Assembly: GCF_008368715.1 (NCBI RefSeq)
Contig: NZ_SMRS01000004.1
Location: 124,001-188,000, forward strand
Length of the DNA: 64,000 nucleotides
Direction of reading: 5' to 3'
Source: Nitrincola tapanii
GTDB taxonomy: Bacteria; Pseudomonadota; Gammaproteobacteria; Pseudomonadales; Balneatricaceae
The notes beneath the pieces are model-generated. The model was not told the DNA's origin. It searched no databases and saw only the letters and a program-made list of their open reading frames with translations. Both the position numbers and the translations under genes were made by a program. Shown one piece after another: positions 8,506 through 16,327 of the stretch (positions within the stretch are counted from its first letter, which is position 1; the number at the start of each line of letters is the position of its first letter).

Positions 8506-9211
8506 TTTACTCTCCTTATCCAACCCCGTTTTTCAGTCGGAGTCTTTAGGACTGATGCAGTTGCGCCCGAGTCCGGGGGATGCGCTACGGGTGGAAACCC
8601 AGTTGCCGAAAATGCGTTTGAATTTACGCCTGATCGGGATGCTCGAAGGTGAAGCCGTGTTGGTGACAGCACCTGCGCGCCATATCACTCCCCTCACCGA
8701 AGGTTCGCCTTTACAGGTTCGGATGTTGATGGGGAATCGTTTATGCCATTTCAGCAGCCGCCTACAACGTGTGCAAACGCAGCCTTTTGGACATTGGATT
8801 TTGAGCTGGCCTGACAAAATCGAGCTGAGTCCTCTGCGTGCGCATAGCCGTGTGCCCGTCAATCTGGCGGTGCGCATTGAGCGTGAAGAGCTGGAAGGGA
8901 TGAGTCAGATGGCCTGGTGTAGTGATTTGAGCTTGCAGGGGGCTGCGATTGATGCCGGGCATCCTCTAGCGCGTCCGGGAGAGCGTTTATTTATCACCGC
9001 GCGTATCAGTGTGGCCGGTATTGATCACATGCTTTTGTTGCCGGCACGCGTCAAGAATCTGGTGACTTTAGAGCAGCAGAGTCCGCGTCTGTTTCGTCAT
9101 GGCGTTGAATTCTTTGATCTGGAAGAGGAGATTCGCTTGGTCCTCGCTGGGTTTGTCTATCAGCAATGGTTGATAGAGACCGGATACCTGGACGCCAGTG
9201 AAAAGGTGTAA
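8498..9211 (+). CDS. PilZ-domain cyclic-di-GMP receptor, YcgR-like
   Basis: A 237-residue protein with an N-terminal YcgR/PilZN-like beta domain (about 15-105) and a C-terminal PilZ domain. The c-di-GMP signature is complete: RAHSRVPV (RxxxR, near 124-131) and CSDLSLQGAAI (D-x-S-x-x-G, near 152). The architecture resembles the flagellar brake YcgR, although no motility gene is nearby. It overlaps pdxB by 8 bases and so is probably co-translated. Binding of c-di-GMP is strongly suggested; the output is not known. Confidence 0.82.
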   Translation: MSNLLSLSNPVFQSESLGLMQLRPSPGDALRVETQLPKMRLNLRLIGMLEGEAVLVTAPARHITPLTEGSPLQVRMLMGNRLCHFSSRLQRVQTQPFGHWILSWPDKIELSPLRAHSRVPVNLAVRIEREELEGMSQMAWCSDLSLQGAAIDAGHPLARPGERLFITARISVAGIDHMLLLPARVKNLVTLEQQSPRLFRHGVEFFDLEEEIRLVLAGFVYQQWLIETGYLDASEKV

Positions 9212-9272
9212 GGCGGTTGCGCCTGTGCTAGGCTTTCGCCTTTCAATTTAGTAATCAATAATGGAAATCTGT

Positions 9273-9899
9273 ATGAGTGAAGTAACGCTGGAAACGGTTG
9301 AAGCGCGTGCGAGTTATGGCATTGGCCGTCAAATGGGAGATCAACTGGCACGTAATGGCTTTGACGATGTTGAATTGTCTGCGGTCATCCAAGGCCTGAC
9401 CGATGCCTTCCAGGGTGAAGCGTTGAAAGTTCCTGCGGAACAGATTCAGGACGCCTTCTCTGAAATCAGCCGTCGTATGAAAGAAGCACAAGAAGCTCAG
9501 TTTGCAGCGATGAAAGAGGAAGGACAGCAGTTCCTGATCGATAACGCCACACGTGAGGAAGTGGTGGTGTTGGATTCAGGTTTGCAGTATGAAGTTCTGG
9601 AAACCGGTGATGAGCAGGCTGAAAAAGCGACCGCTCAGTCCAGCGTGCGGACCCACTATCATGGTACTTTCATCAATGGTCAGGTGTTCGACAGCTCGTA
9701 TCAGCGTGGTCAGCCGGCTGAATTCCCCGTTTCCGGTGTTATTCGTGGCTGGACGGAAGCTTTGCAGCTGATGAATCCAGGTGCTAAATGGCGTTTGTAC
9801 ATTCCTTATCACCTGGCGTATGGTGAGCAGGGCTCTCCAGGTGGCATTCCGCCTTGTGCAACGCTGGTATTTGATGTTGAGTTATTGGAAGTTCTGTAA
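9273..9899 (+). CDS. fklB: FKBP-type peptidyl-prolyl isomerase, FklB-like
   Basis: Dimeric FKBP of the FklB/FkpA/Mip type, 208 residues and without a signal peptide, so cytoplasmic like E. coli FklB. The N-terminal helical dimerisation part contains the family motif EARASYGIGRQMGDQL. The catalytic FKBP domain follows (about 100-208) with HYHGTFINGQVFDSS, PAEFPVSGVIRGW, LAYGEQGSPG and VFDVELLEVL. The ATG at 9273 has GGAA in front of it and matches where homologues begin; an ATG 12 bases earlier is the alternative. A strong terminator follows at 9931. Confidence 0.9.
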   Translation: MSEVTLETVEARASYGIGRQMGDQLARNGFDDVELSAVIQGLTDAFQGEALKVPAEQIQDAFSEISRRMKEAQEAQFAAMKEEGQQFLIDNATREEVVVLDSGLQYEVLETGDEQAEKATAQSSVRTHYHGTFINGQVFDSSYQRGQPAEFPVSGVIRGWTEALQLMNPGAKWRLYIPYHLAYGEQGSPGGIPPCATLVFDVELLEVL

Positions 9900-9930
9900 G
9901 CATTCTGAACGCAGACGCTTAGCATTTAGA

Positions 9931-9964
9931 CACAAAAAAACCTGCTTAAGCAGGTTTTTTTGTG
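9931..9964. terminator. Bidirectional rho-independent terminator between fklB and the phasin gene
   Basis: A perfect 34-base inverted repeat: stem AACCTGCTT/AAGCAGGTT flanked by a run of seven A on one side and seven T on the other. It is placed to end both fklB (plus) and the convergent phasin gene (minus). Confidence 0.92.
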
Positions 9965-9979
9965 CGCTGCAGCAAGTGA

Positions 9980-10285
9980 TTACTTGCCGAAGCTCTGCAT
10001 TTCAGCCATCACTGTCTTGCCAGACTCAGAAGCCAAAGCAGTGAAGGCTTCGCCCTGTGCTTTCAGCAGGTTGTACAGGCTAGTGTTAGCTTCTACGTTG
10101 AACTTGATGATGTCTTCTGGAGTCTTCAGGCTTTTCGCTTTTTCAGCTTCAGCTTTGAAGAAGTTTACCAACTCTTCGCCAGACTTCTTCTGCAGTTCAA
10201 CGGTTTTGTTCAGCGTTTCAGTCTGCAGAGCGATCAGGCTTTTGATGGTTTCAACTGGCTTCTGGAAATCAACGGTGCTAGTCAT
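9980..10285 (-). CDS. Phasin (polyhydroxyalkanoate granule-associated protein)
   Basis: A 101-residue amphipathic helical protein of the phasin family that coats PHA granules. It starts MTSTVDFQKPVETIK, continues with KSLIALQTETLNKTVELQKKSG and ends in VMAEMQSFGK; the pattern of long helices without Cys or Trp fits the family. The ATG at 10285 is set by GAGGAG 8 bases upstream. PHA synthase is not in the window, but a PhaJ-like hydratase is at 49944. Expression is probably high and regulated: see the promoter and flanking operators. Confidence 0.85.
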   Translation of the reverse strand: MTSTVDFQKPVETIKSLIALQTETLNKTVELQKKSGEELVNFFKAEAEKAKSLKTPEDIIKFNVEANTSLYNLLKAQGEAFTALASESGKTVMAEMQSFGK

Positions 10286-10325
10286 GGTGTGTCTCCTCGC
10301 ATTTAGGATTCTTTGTGGTGCTTTG

Positions 10326-10338
10326 TTGCACTGCACAA
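10326..10338. promoter_or_regulatory. Second operator candidate, downstream of the phasin promoter
   Basis: TTGCACTGCACAA, the same TGCAC/TGCACAA core as the site at 10383-10397. The centres are about 58 bases apart, so the two sites bracket the promoter and could support looping or road-block repression. Confidence 0.52.
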
Positions 10339-10346
10339 TGATTCTA

Positions 10347-10374
10347 ATTATAGGGAGAGTGATGCGTGTGTCAA
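10347..10374 (-). promoter_or_regulatory. Consensus sigma-70 promoter of the phasin gene
   Basis: On the minus strand, TTGACA (10374-10369) and TATAAT (10352-10347) are both perfect hexamers separated by 16 bases. The start codon is about 60 bases downstream of the -10 box. Such a strong promoter fits an abundant granule protein and implies a repressor. Confidence 0.88.
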
Positions 10375-10382
10375 CACCATTT

Positions 10383-10397
10383 TTGTGCATTGCACAA
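10383..10397. promoter_or_regulatory. Operator candidate upstream of the phasin promoter (palindrome TTGTGCATTGCACAA)
   Basis: A 15-base near-perfect palindrome just upstream of the -35 box. A second copy with the same core lies downstream of the -10 box at 10326-10338. TGCA-rich paired sites around a strong promoter suggest repression by a PhaR-type granule-sensing repressor; no phaR gene is visible here. Confidence 0.6.
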
Positions 10398-10414
10398 AAT
10401 ATTCACAAAATATT

Positions 10415-11317
10415 TTAATCCCCCATTTCGCCATTCCAAACTAGCTTGCCACATTGGCTTAAATCATAACCTTCAAGTTGTTCGGCGGTTTGCCGCCCCT
10501 CACTGCTCTGTAGCCATTCGAAGATCTGTTGCAACAGGGTGCGGAAATAGACCGAGCGTGGGATCACCAGCTCAAAGGCTTCCTGATAAACCGGCACAAA
10601 GGTTAAGCCTGCTTGTACGGCAGCCGCCTGGGTGCCAGGGCCGATATCTGCTTGCTGACGACAGATCGCTGCCGCGACTTCGGTTTCTGTGAGGGCGCGT
10701 ACACTCGGGGTCATGCGTTCGTAACTGAGGCGCTGTTGTTGTAACCATTCTTTTAAAAATCGCTGGGATCCGGCACCCTCCTGACGGACCACCCAGCGTT
10801 TTGATAAGAGTTGCTCCGGCTCACTGAGCAGGGTGTCAGAATCATCTGCACGCATCATCAAACCCTGCTGGCGCTTAAATAGATGCACCAGTACCCAATG
10901 GCGTGCTCCTGAATATTGGCGAATCAGAGCAGGGTGGCGTAATAGACTTTCTTCGGCTTTGCCCCAGTGCACAGCACAGGCATCAATTAAACCCTGGGCC
11001 AGTAAGCTCAAACCTGCTTGTGTACCTGTGGGCATATAACTGTACAGGGCTTGGTGTTTGTGTTGCTGCATGAGGCGCAAGAGGCAGGCATGCAGAAGCG
11101 GATCATCACTGCCTGAAATCAGTAAGCGATCACTCAACACGCCATGATGGCTGGATTCCAGTAACCATTGATCCACTAGCTTGCGTGGGAATAACCACTT
11201 GCCCGTGACTTTGGTAGCGGGAAGATGCCCCTCACTGGCGAGTTGGTATACTTTTTTTTCATTCAGATGCAGGTAGACCGCCACATCTTTCACCGTCAGG
11301 TAAGGGGAATCAGTCAT
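10415..11317 (-). CDS. HTH regulator with periplasmic-binding-protein-like domain (probable Mo/W-related regulator)
   Basis: A 300-residue cytoplasmic protein. The first 60 residues form an excisionase/MerR-like winged helix (YLTVKDVAVYLHLNEKKVYQLASEGHLP, then WLFPRKLVDQWL). The remainder resembles the PBP-like domain (PF12727 type) found in proteins linked to molybdate or tungstate and to formate dehydrogenase: ISGSDDPLL, GLSLLAQGLIDACAVHWG, RQEGAGSQRFLKEWL and EVAAAICRQQADIGPG. It overlaps the end of fdhD by 8 bases and shares its sigma-54 promoter. A natural guess is that it senses oxyanion or cofactor and adjusts the locus; ligand and targets are not shown by the sequence. Confidence 0.75.
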   Translation of the reverse strand: MTDSPYLTVKDVAVYLHLNEKKVYQLASEGHLPATKVTGKWLFPRKLVDQWLLESSHHGVLSDRLLISGSDDPLLHACLLRLMQQHKHQALYSYMPTGTQAGLSLLAQGLIDACAVHWGKAEESLLRHPALIRQYSGARHWVLVHLFKRQQGLMMRADDSDTLLSEPEQLLSKRWVVRQEGAGSQRFLKEWLQQQRLSYERMTPSVRALTETEVAAAICRQQADIGPGTQAAAVQAGLTFVPVYQEAFELVIPRSVYFRTLLQQIFEWLQSSEGRQTAEQLEGYDLSQCGKLVWNGEMGD

Positions 11318-12197
11318 GTCTGTGCTCCTTTTTAGCTGAAACCTCAAGGCGTTGAGGCTTGGCATCCAGCAGGAGGCGTTCCTGACCACTGTAGACGAGA
11401 AAATGCTTGCCTTTGGCACGTGCCAGCATCAGCAAGCCAAGGCGTTGGGCTAATTCCAGCCCCATCTGGGTCGCACCGGAGCGAGAGATCAACACACTGA
11501 TCTGCATCTGTGCCGCTTTGATGACCATTTCAGAGGTTAGGCGTCCGGTGGTGTAGAAAATCAGATCCTGCTCTGGCAGATCATCCAACCAAAGCCGGCC
11601 GGCTAGGGTATCCACCGCATTGTGGCGGCCAATATCTTCACAAAAGGCCAGGACCTCGCCATTCGCCTGACACAGCGCACAACCATGCACAGCACCGGCT
11701 TGTCGATAGGTAGCGTTGCGTTGACTCAGTTGATCGAGCAGATGGTAAATCTCGGATTGTTTGAGTGGCCAGGGGGCGAGCTGTAACTGCTGCAGTCGCT
11801 CCATTTGATTACCAAACACGGTACCTTGCCCACAACCGGTGGTAACGGTGCGCTGGCTGAGGCGCTCATCCAGATCCACCTGCAGGGGTTGAGTGACCAC
11901 GGCGGCGGCGGCCACCTCCCAATCGACCTGAATGGCAATCACCTCTTCTAGTGCATGGATCCAGCCTTGATTACGCAGATAACCTAGCACCAAAGCTTCA
12001 GGATCTTCACCGAGAGTCATCAGCGTGAGGATCTCACGCTTATTCAGATAAATCGTTAAGGGGCGTTCGCAGGCCAGAGATTGGGTACGCCATTCACCCT
12101 GTTCATCCATTACTTGCGTTTGCAGGGTGAGGGGGGCCTGGGCTTGGCTCAAGACTGGGCGGTACTTAGAAGGGGGAGGAGGGGTGGCATCCAGCAT
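11310..12197 (-). CDS. fdhD: Formate dehydrogenase accessory sulfurtransferase
   Basis: FdhD transfers sulfur from IscS to the molybdenum/tungsten cofactor, which is required for formate dehydrogenase activity. The 295-residue protein shows RPLTIYLNKREIL, LGYLRNQGWI, GCALCQANGEVLAFCEDIGRHNAVDTL, FYTTGRLTSEMV and SRSGATQMGLELA. The segment that carries CxxC in E. coli reads VTTGCGQGT here, with only one Cys. The ATG at 12197 is favoured over a GTG at 12206 because GGAG lies 8 bases in front. It is transcribed away from the accessory operon, from a sigma-54 promoter at 12290-12305. Confidence 0.92.
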   Translation of the reverse strand: MLDATPPPPSKYRPVLSQAQAPLTLQTQVMDEQGEWRTQSLACERPLTIYLNKREILTLMTLGEDPEALVLGYLRNQGWIHALEEVIAIQVDWEVAAAAVVTQPLQVDLDERLSQRTVTTGCGQGTVFGNQMERLQQLQLAPWPLKQSEIYHLLDQLSQRNATYRQAGAVHGCALCQANGEVLAFCEDIGRHNAVDTLAGRLWLDDLPEQDLIFYTTGRLTSEMVIKAAQMQISVLISRSGATQMGLELAQRLGLLMLARAKGKHFLVYSGQERLLLDAKPQRLEVSAKKEHRHD

Positions 12198-12289
12198 GGT
12201 AAGCACTCCAATAAAAAATTCTAGCTTGAATAAGACACTCAGCGCGCACCGGCAGTGAGCCTATGTTGGTCAAGCTTTTCAACTTACGG

Positions 12290-12305
12290 AGCAACAAGTG
12301 TACCA
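12290..12305 (-). promoter_or_regulatory. Sigma-54 (-24/-12) promoter of fdhD
   Basis: Minus strand reads TGGTACACTTGTTGCT, differing from the consensus TGGCAC-N5-TTGCW at one position and with the essential GG-N10-GC spacing exact. It lies about 95 bases upstream of the fdhD ATG. Paired palindromes for an activator lie 50-100 bases further upstream. Confidence 0.75.
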
Positions 12306-12357
12306 GTTACCAAGAGGCGTGTTCTCGGCGTTGATAGGCCCGTGCCGCTAAAAAACA

Positions 12358-12406
12358 GGGACAAAATGACTCACCTGACGTTGGGGTTGGGATGAAATGA
12401 CTCGCC
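12358..12406. promoter_or_regulatory. Two phased activator-site candidates (GGGAYRAAATGACTCRCC) in the fdhD/DUF3305 intergenic region
   Basis: The 389-base divergent gap between fdhD and the DUF3305 gene contains two 18-base direct copies, at 12358-12375 and 12389-12406, whose starts are 31 bases (about three helical turns) apart. Each is an imperfect palindrome GGGACA-AAA-TGACTC / GGGATG-AAA-TGACTC. A third related copy, AGGTCA-GAA-TGACCC, precedes the fdh operon at 16374. Placement 53-101 bases upstream of the fdhD -24 box fits enhancer sites for the NtrC-type activator of this locus. No exact -24/-12 element was found on the plus strand toward DUF3305. Confidence 0.6.
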
Positions 12407-12586
12407 TAAATCTGTCAGGATTAAGAAAGTTTTGGCTAGGCTGCATGAGCCAACCCAGTGGCCGCCAACTTTTGGACGCTTTTCGCTGGCTCAGAGGCTT
12501 TTGCGCATAGAGATTGCATAGACTCTGTAAAATCAGGTTGCATCCTCAGAGCGCCTGAGTCGGTCTGGCAAGGGGAGAGAGGGAGT

Positions 12587-13078
12587 ATGTCGAATTCAGT
12601 CTTGGCTAAGCCGCAAGAGCCGAGCCTTGATCTTTGGCCTTTGTGGTTACGTTTGCACAAGCATGAAACACGGTCGCGTGGCTGGCCTTCAATCAGCTGG
12701 AGTGTGGCGGAACTCAGCATTCAGCCCTTGCCAGCGGAAGAGGCAGTCTGTCTGTGGTTACAGCTCTGGCGTGATGAGCGTATGGCCTATCGTTTTAATT
12801 TGAGTGCGGAAAATCCACGTTTATTTGTAGTCTGTGAAGAGGTGGCACCGGGGCAGATGTGTGCGCGTAAACTGACCGTCTGCCAGGATGTAGCGGCAGA
12901 TTATATGGACGCCAATCAACCTGTTTTAAGTATCCCTTTGCCAGCACCGATCGCGGCGTGGATGGAGCGCTTTATGGCGCATCACGGTGAGGTTGAAGAT
13001 CCGAAAGCCGGACGTCGGCGTTTGCGCACGCAAGCCACTCGCGCCTCTGCGGCCACAGGAAATCGAGCCGATGACTGA
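12587..13078 (+). CDS. DUF3305-family protein, formate dehydrogenase cluster
   Basis: A 163-residue soluble protein opening the accessory operon. It matches the DUF3305 proteins that are found almost only beside Tat-exported formate dehydrogenases: basic N-terminus followed by SRGWPSISWSVAELSI, LWLQLWRDERMAYRFNLSAENPRLFVVCEE, and a basic C-terminal tail. The molecular role of the family is not known. The ATG at 12587 follows GGGAG. The gene overlaps DUF3306 by 8 bases. Confidence 0.78.
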   Translation: MSNSVLAKPQEPSLDLWPLWLRLHKHETRSRGWPSISWSVAELSIQPLPAEEAVCLWLQLWRDERMAYRFNLSAENPRLFVVCEEVAPGQMCARKLTVCQDVAADYMDANQPVLSIPLPAPIAAWMERFMAHHGEVEDPKAGRRRLRTQATRASAATGNRADD

Positions 13079-13739
13079 AAGCTTTTTGCAGCGCTGGTCA
13101 AGGCGCAAACAGGCCGTCAAAGAATCGGAAGTCTTGGAAAAGCCTCTGCTGCCAGTTGAGGTGAGTAGCGAATCGTTTGCGTCTGAGTCCAGCCTGCCTG
13201 CAAGTGGTTTAGAAACAAGCGGCTTGGATGAATCGGCTTTAGATGAAACCACTGTTCAGGAAGAGGAAGCAGTCTCCCGCGTGCTCACGGATGCCGATAT
13301 GCCAGATCTAGACAGCTTGCATGCACGCAGTGATGTCTCCATGTTTTTCTCATCCGGCGTCTCGGCGGAGTTGCGGCGTCAGGCGCTGCGCAGACTGTTT
13401 CATCAACCGGAATTTAACGTGCGTGATCCGCTGGATGACTATGCTCTGGATTATTCTCAGCCACAAAAATTGGTCGGCGCAGCCGATCAACTCCGACGCT
13501 GGGCGAGTGGACAGATGCAGGAGGCGATGGATCAAGCGCGTGCTTCTGTGCAAGAAAGCTGCACTGAGATGCTTGAGGACGCCTCGGGTTCATCTGCCAA
13601 AGCGCCGAATCAAACCTCTGCTCCCAACTCTCCACAAGCGTCTGAGGAGCCATCCGTTGCGCTTGATTCGGCGGCAGATGAAAGCCCCAAGGAGGTTGGG
13701 CAAGCAGCGGAGAGCGATCGGCCTTCTGAGACAAAATGA
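13071..13739 (+). CDS. DUF3306-family protein, formate dehydrogenase cluster
   Basis: A 222-residue acidic protein, with the DUF3306 hallmark ESFLQRWSRRKQAVKE at the N-terminus and DLDSLHARSDVSMFFSSGVSAELRRQALRRLFHQPEFNVRDPLDDYALDY in the core (quoted in part; positions about 85-140). The C-terminal half (from about 155) is low-complexity, rich in Ser, Ala and Glu, and probably disordered. The role is unknown but the gene is a fixed companion of DUF3305, the ferredoxin-like protein and TorD in these clusters. Its stop overlaps the ATG of a small membrane ORF (ATGA). Confidence 0.78.
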   Translation: MTESFLQRWSRRKQAVKESEVLEKPLLPVEVSSESFASESSLPASGLETSGLDESALDETTVQEEEAVSRVLTDADMPDLDSLHARSDVSMFFSSGVSAELRRQALRRLFHQPEFNVRDPLDDYALDYSQPQKLVGAADQLRRWASGQMQEAMDQARASVQESCTEMLEDASGSSAKAPNQTSAPNSPQASEEPSVALDSAADESPKEVGQAAESDRPSETK

Positions 13740-13864
13740 ATCAGCATCTTGGTGTTTTTCACGCCATGACTTGGATTTTAACGGTGATTCTTTCCCTGAG
13801 TTCAGTCATGATCTGGCTTCGCTCTTGCTTAACAGGAAGGATCACCACGGCATCCAGCCCATGA
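13736..13864 (+). CDS. Possible 42-residue single-pass membrane microprotein
   Basis: The 153-base gap between the DUF3306 and ferredoxin genes holds a short reading frame whose ATG overlaps the previous stop as ATGA. The product starts MNQHLGVFHAMTW, has one hydrophobic helix (about residues 12-29: TWILTVILSLSSVMIWL) and a short basic tail ending in ASSP. ATGA coupling and the clear transmembrane pattern support a real gene; small size and no recognised homologue argue for caution. Confidence 0.42.
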   Translation: MNQHLGVFHAMTWILTVILSLSSVMIWLRSCLTGRITTASSP

Positions 13865-13892
13865 CTCTTTTAACCAGGCGAGCCAGCACCCT

Positions 13893-15632
13893 ATGTCCAT
13901 GAATCAACCCCCCGCTAGCCAGCAGATCCCTTTACATAATCCACAGGCACGTGAAGAAGCTAATCAGGTGGCACGTCGGCTGGCGATGAATGCTCTGCCC
14001 CCTTTGCTGCTCAATAGTCAGGCCGCCGTCACCTATCAAAGTCGTGGGCATCTGCTAATTATTGCCCCTGAAGATCTGGGGCGCTTAGTCGCGGCCCAGG
14101 TGCAACAGGTGGCATCCATCACGCTACTGGCGCAGGGTGAAGTGACCTCCCAGGACGAAGCACATCTAGAGAAAGCGCTGGCGGCTGCGCCTAATCTGCA
14201 GCCGATCTATCTGCCCTTGCAGCAGTTAAGTGGTTGGCTGGGTGCTTTTCAGTTGCAGGTACGCACACCGCAGGGAGAAATTCTCGATCTAGCCGAGGCT
14301 CTAATCGGTCAGCCATTTTTTGATTTAGTGCTGGATCTGAGTGCAATCCCTTGCCTGAAGGCGGAGCTGTCACCCCCCGGTTATTTTCATGTCGCCGCAG
14401 ATCAACAGTCTCTGCATCAGGCTTTGAATGAAATCGCGGAGCTGACCGGCGAATTTGATAAGCCGATTTATGTGCAGGTCAATCATGATCTCTGCGCGCA
14501 TGCCGATCGCGGTAAAATGGGCTGTACGCGCTGTCTGGACGTGTGTCCGGCGGATGCCTTGAGCAGTCACAACCGCACCGATAGCCATGACTTTATCATT
14601 GAAGTGGATACCCACCTTTGTCATGGTGCGGGCAGCTGCACCACTGCCTGTCCGACCGGTGCCTTGAGTTTTCAGCTCCCCCAGCCCAAGCATCAACTTC
14701 AGCGTCTGAGTGATTACCTGTTGCAGTACCGGCGTTTGGGGGGCGAAGCGCCCGTGTTGCTGATCCATGCAGAATCGACTCCCCTAAATCTTGAGCAACT
14801 CCCCGGCCAGCTTTTGCCCTGGGCGCAAGAGGAAGCGGCCACCCTAGGGATCGAGATCTGGATGTCAGCCTTGGCGCTGGGCAGTTCTGCCGTAGGTATT
14901 TTAATCGATGCCTCCACCCCGGAATCGCTACGTCAATTATTAACGCGTGAGGTCGAGAGCGCACAAGCGCTGCTTCAAGCTTTGGGTCATGCGACTCAGC
15001 GCATCCAGCTGCTTGAGCAGGAAGTTTTAACAGAATCTCTACCCTCTGTTCTGACCTCTTTGCAGCATCCGAGCCTAGACGTGGCCGAGAGTCTAATTTA
15101 CGACGGTAAACGCAGTCTGCTGAATCAAGCGCTGGATCACCTGTATGAGCAGGGCAATCCGGTGGCGGAACCGGTGTCTTTGCCCGCAAAGAGTCCTTAT
15201 GGTCAGGTTCTGCTGGACAGTGATGCCTGTACCCTATGTATGAGTTGTGTCGCCATCTGCCCGACGCAAGCGTTACGTAACCCCGATCCGGCGCAGCCAT
15301 TGCTCAGTTTTATCGAAGGTGATTGTGTGCAGTGTGGCTTGTGCCAGAGTGCATGCCCTGAAAAAGCCATCCGTCTAGAGGCGCGTTTTGCACCGGCTGC
15401 CGGTGTGCGCGCGGAGCCACGCACCTTGAAAGAGGAGGAGCCTTTCCATTGTATTCAGTGTGGGGTGCCCTTTGCGACGCGCAGCACCATCGACAAAATC
15501 CTTGGCAAACTGCAGGACCATGCCTACTTCCAGGGTGAGGCTGCGAAGCGCTTGCAGATGTGTGGTGATTGCCGTGTACGTGACACCTATCGTGAATTGG
15601 CGCTCGATCCAGAAGCGCAGCTACGTTTGTAA
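13893..15632 (+). CDS. Multi-[4Fe-4S] ferredoxin-like protein of the formate dehydrogenase cluster
   Basis: A 579-residue cytoplasmic iron-sulfur protein. Two cluster motifs lie near 210-255 (CTRCLDVCP with an upstream Cys, and CHGAGSCTTACP) and two near 446-490 (CTLCMSCVAICP and CVQCGLCQSACP). A C-terminal zinc-ribbon-like segment has CIQCG and CGDCRVRD. The N-terminal 190 residues resemble no cofactor domain that I can name. This architecture recurs beside DUF3305/3306, TorD and Tat formate dehydrogenases; it may carry electrons for maturation or to a cytoplasmic acceptor, but the role is not established. A TorD gene follows 24 bases later. Confidence 0.83.
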   Translation: MSMNQPPASQQIPLHNPQAREEANQVARRLAMNALPPLLLNSQAAVTYQSRGHLLIIAPEDLGRLVAAQVQQVASITLLAQGEVTSQDEAHLEKALAAAPNLQPIYLPLQQLSGWLGAFQLQVRTPQGEILDLAEALIGQPFFDLVLDLSAIPCLKAELSPPGYFHVAADQQSLHQALNEIAELTGEFDKPIYVQVNHDLCAHADRGKMGCTRCLDVCPADALSSHNRTDSHDFIIEVDTHLCHGAGSCTTACPTGALSFQLPQPKHQLQRLSDYLLQYRRLGGEAPVLLIHAESTPLNLEQLPGQLLPWAQEEAATLGIEIWMSALALGSSAVGILIDASTPESLRQLLTREVESAQALLQALGHATQRIQLLEQEVLTESLPSVLTSLQHPSLDVAESLIYDGKRSLLNQALDHLYEQGNPVAEPVSLPAKSPYGQVLLDSDACTLCMSCVAICPTQALRNPDPAQPLLSFIEGDCVQCGLCQSACPEKAIRLEARFAPAAGVRAEPRTLKEEEPFHCIQCGVPFATRSTIDKILGKLQDHAYFQGEAAKRLQMCGDCRVRDTYRELALDPEAQLRL

Positions 15633-15656
15633 CCCCTTTGCTGAGAAGGAACCCTA

Positions 15657-16295
15657 ATGAATCTGTTGATGCCCATGGCGGCCACCCTGTCAGATGACGA
15701 TGCCTTGCGTGCCGATATTTATGCGCTCTTAGCCGCTTTATGCCGGCAAGCGCCGGCCACTGAATTGCTGGAGTTTTTGGCGGGTTTAGAGCTGGAGCCG
15801 GAAGATAATTCGGAGATGGCGACTGCTTGGCAGATGCTCAAACTGTCGGCACAACGTTGCCAACCGCAGCTGCTGGAAGATGAGTATGTCACCTTATTTA
15901 TCGGTCTGGGGCAGGGTGAATTAACGCCCTTTGCCTCCTGGTATCTTACCGGTTCTTTAATGGAGGCGCCTTTAATAGAACTGCGTGAAGATCTAGAGCT
16001 GTTGGGATTTGCCCGTGAAGAAGGGGTGAAAGAACCAGAAGATCATATTGCTGCGCTGCTGGAGGTGATGAGCCTGCTGATTTTGCAGGGGGCCAGTCTT
16101 GAGCGTCAGGCTGTCTTTTTTCAACGCCATTTACACGCCTGGGCGGGTGCTTTATTCCAGGATATGGCCAAAGCCCCTTCAGCACTTTTTTACCATGCTG
16201 TCGCCTTGTTGGGTCAGGCGTTTATTCAAGATGAAACTCTGGCACTTTGTGCCCGTAATGCGACCACTCAGAGTGTGCGCCTAAGAGAACACTAA
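15657..16295 (+). CDS. TorD/DmsD-family chaperone
   Basis: Cytoplasmic helical chaperone that binds Tat molybdo-/tungstoenzymes and guards their signal peptide until cofactor is inserted. The 212-residue protein contains the family motif as FFQRHLHAWAGALFQDM (about 157-173), preceded by LEDEYVTLFIG and EPEDHIAALLEVM. The likely client is the formate dehydrogenase alpha chain downstream. AAGGA precedes the ATG, and a strong terminator follows at 16328, so this is the last gene of the accessory operon. Confidence 0.86.
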   Translation: MNLLMPMAATLSDDDALRADIYALLAALCRQAPATELLEFLAGLELEPEDNSEMATAWQMLKLSAQRCQPQLLEDEYVTLFIGLGQGELTPFASWYLTGSLMEAPLIELREDLELLGFAREEGVKEPEDHIAALLEVMSLLILQGASLERQAVFFQRHLHAWAGALFQDMAKAPSALFYHAVALLGQAFIQDETLALCARNATTQSVRLREH

Positions 16296-16327
16296 CTGCT
16301 TAAGATCTTTAGAAAACTTTCCACTCG

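Noticed and set aside
12474-12487. A TTGGAC...TTCGCT element that looks like a sigma-54 promoter for the DUF3305 operon
   Set aside because: The GG to GC spacing is 9 instead of 10 bases, which normally destroys sigma-54 promoters. No other exact match exists in the gap.
13321-13902. Long alternative frame across DUF3306
   Set aside because: Arg-rich shadow of the real frame; it also covers the small ATGA-coupled frame and has no recognisable fold.
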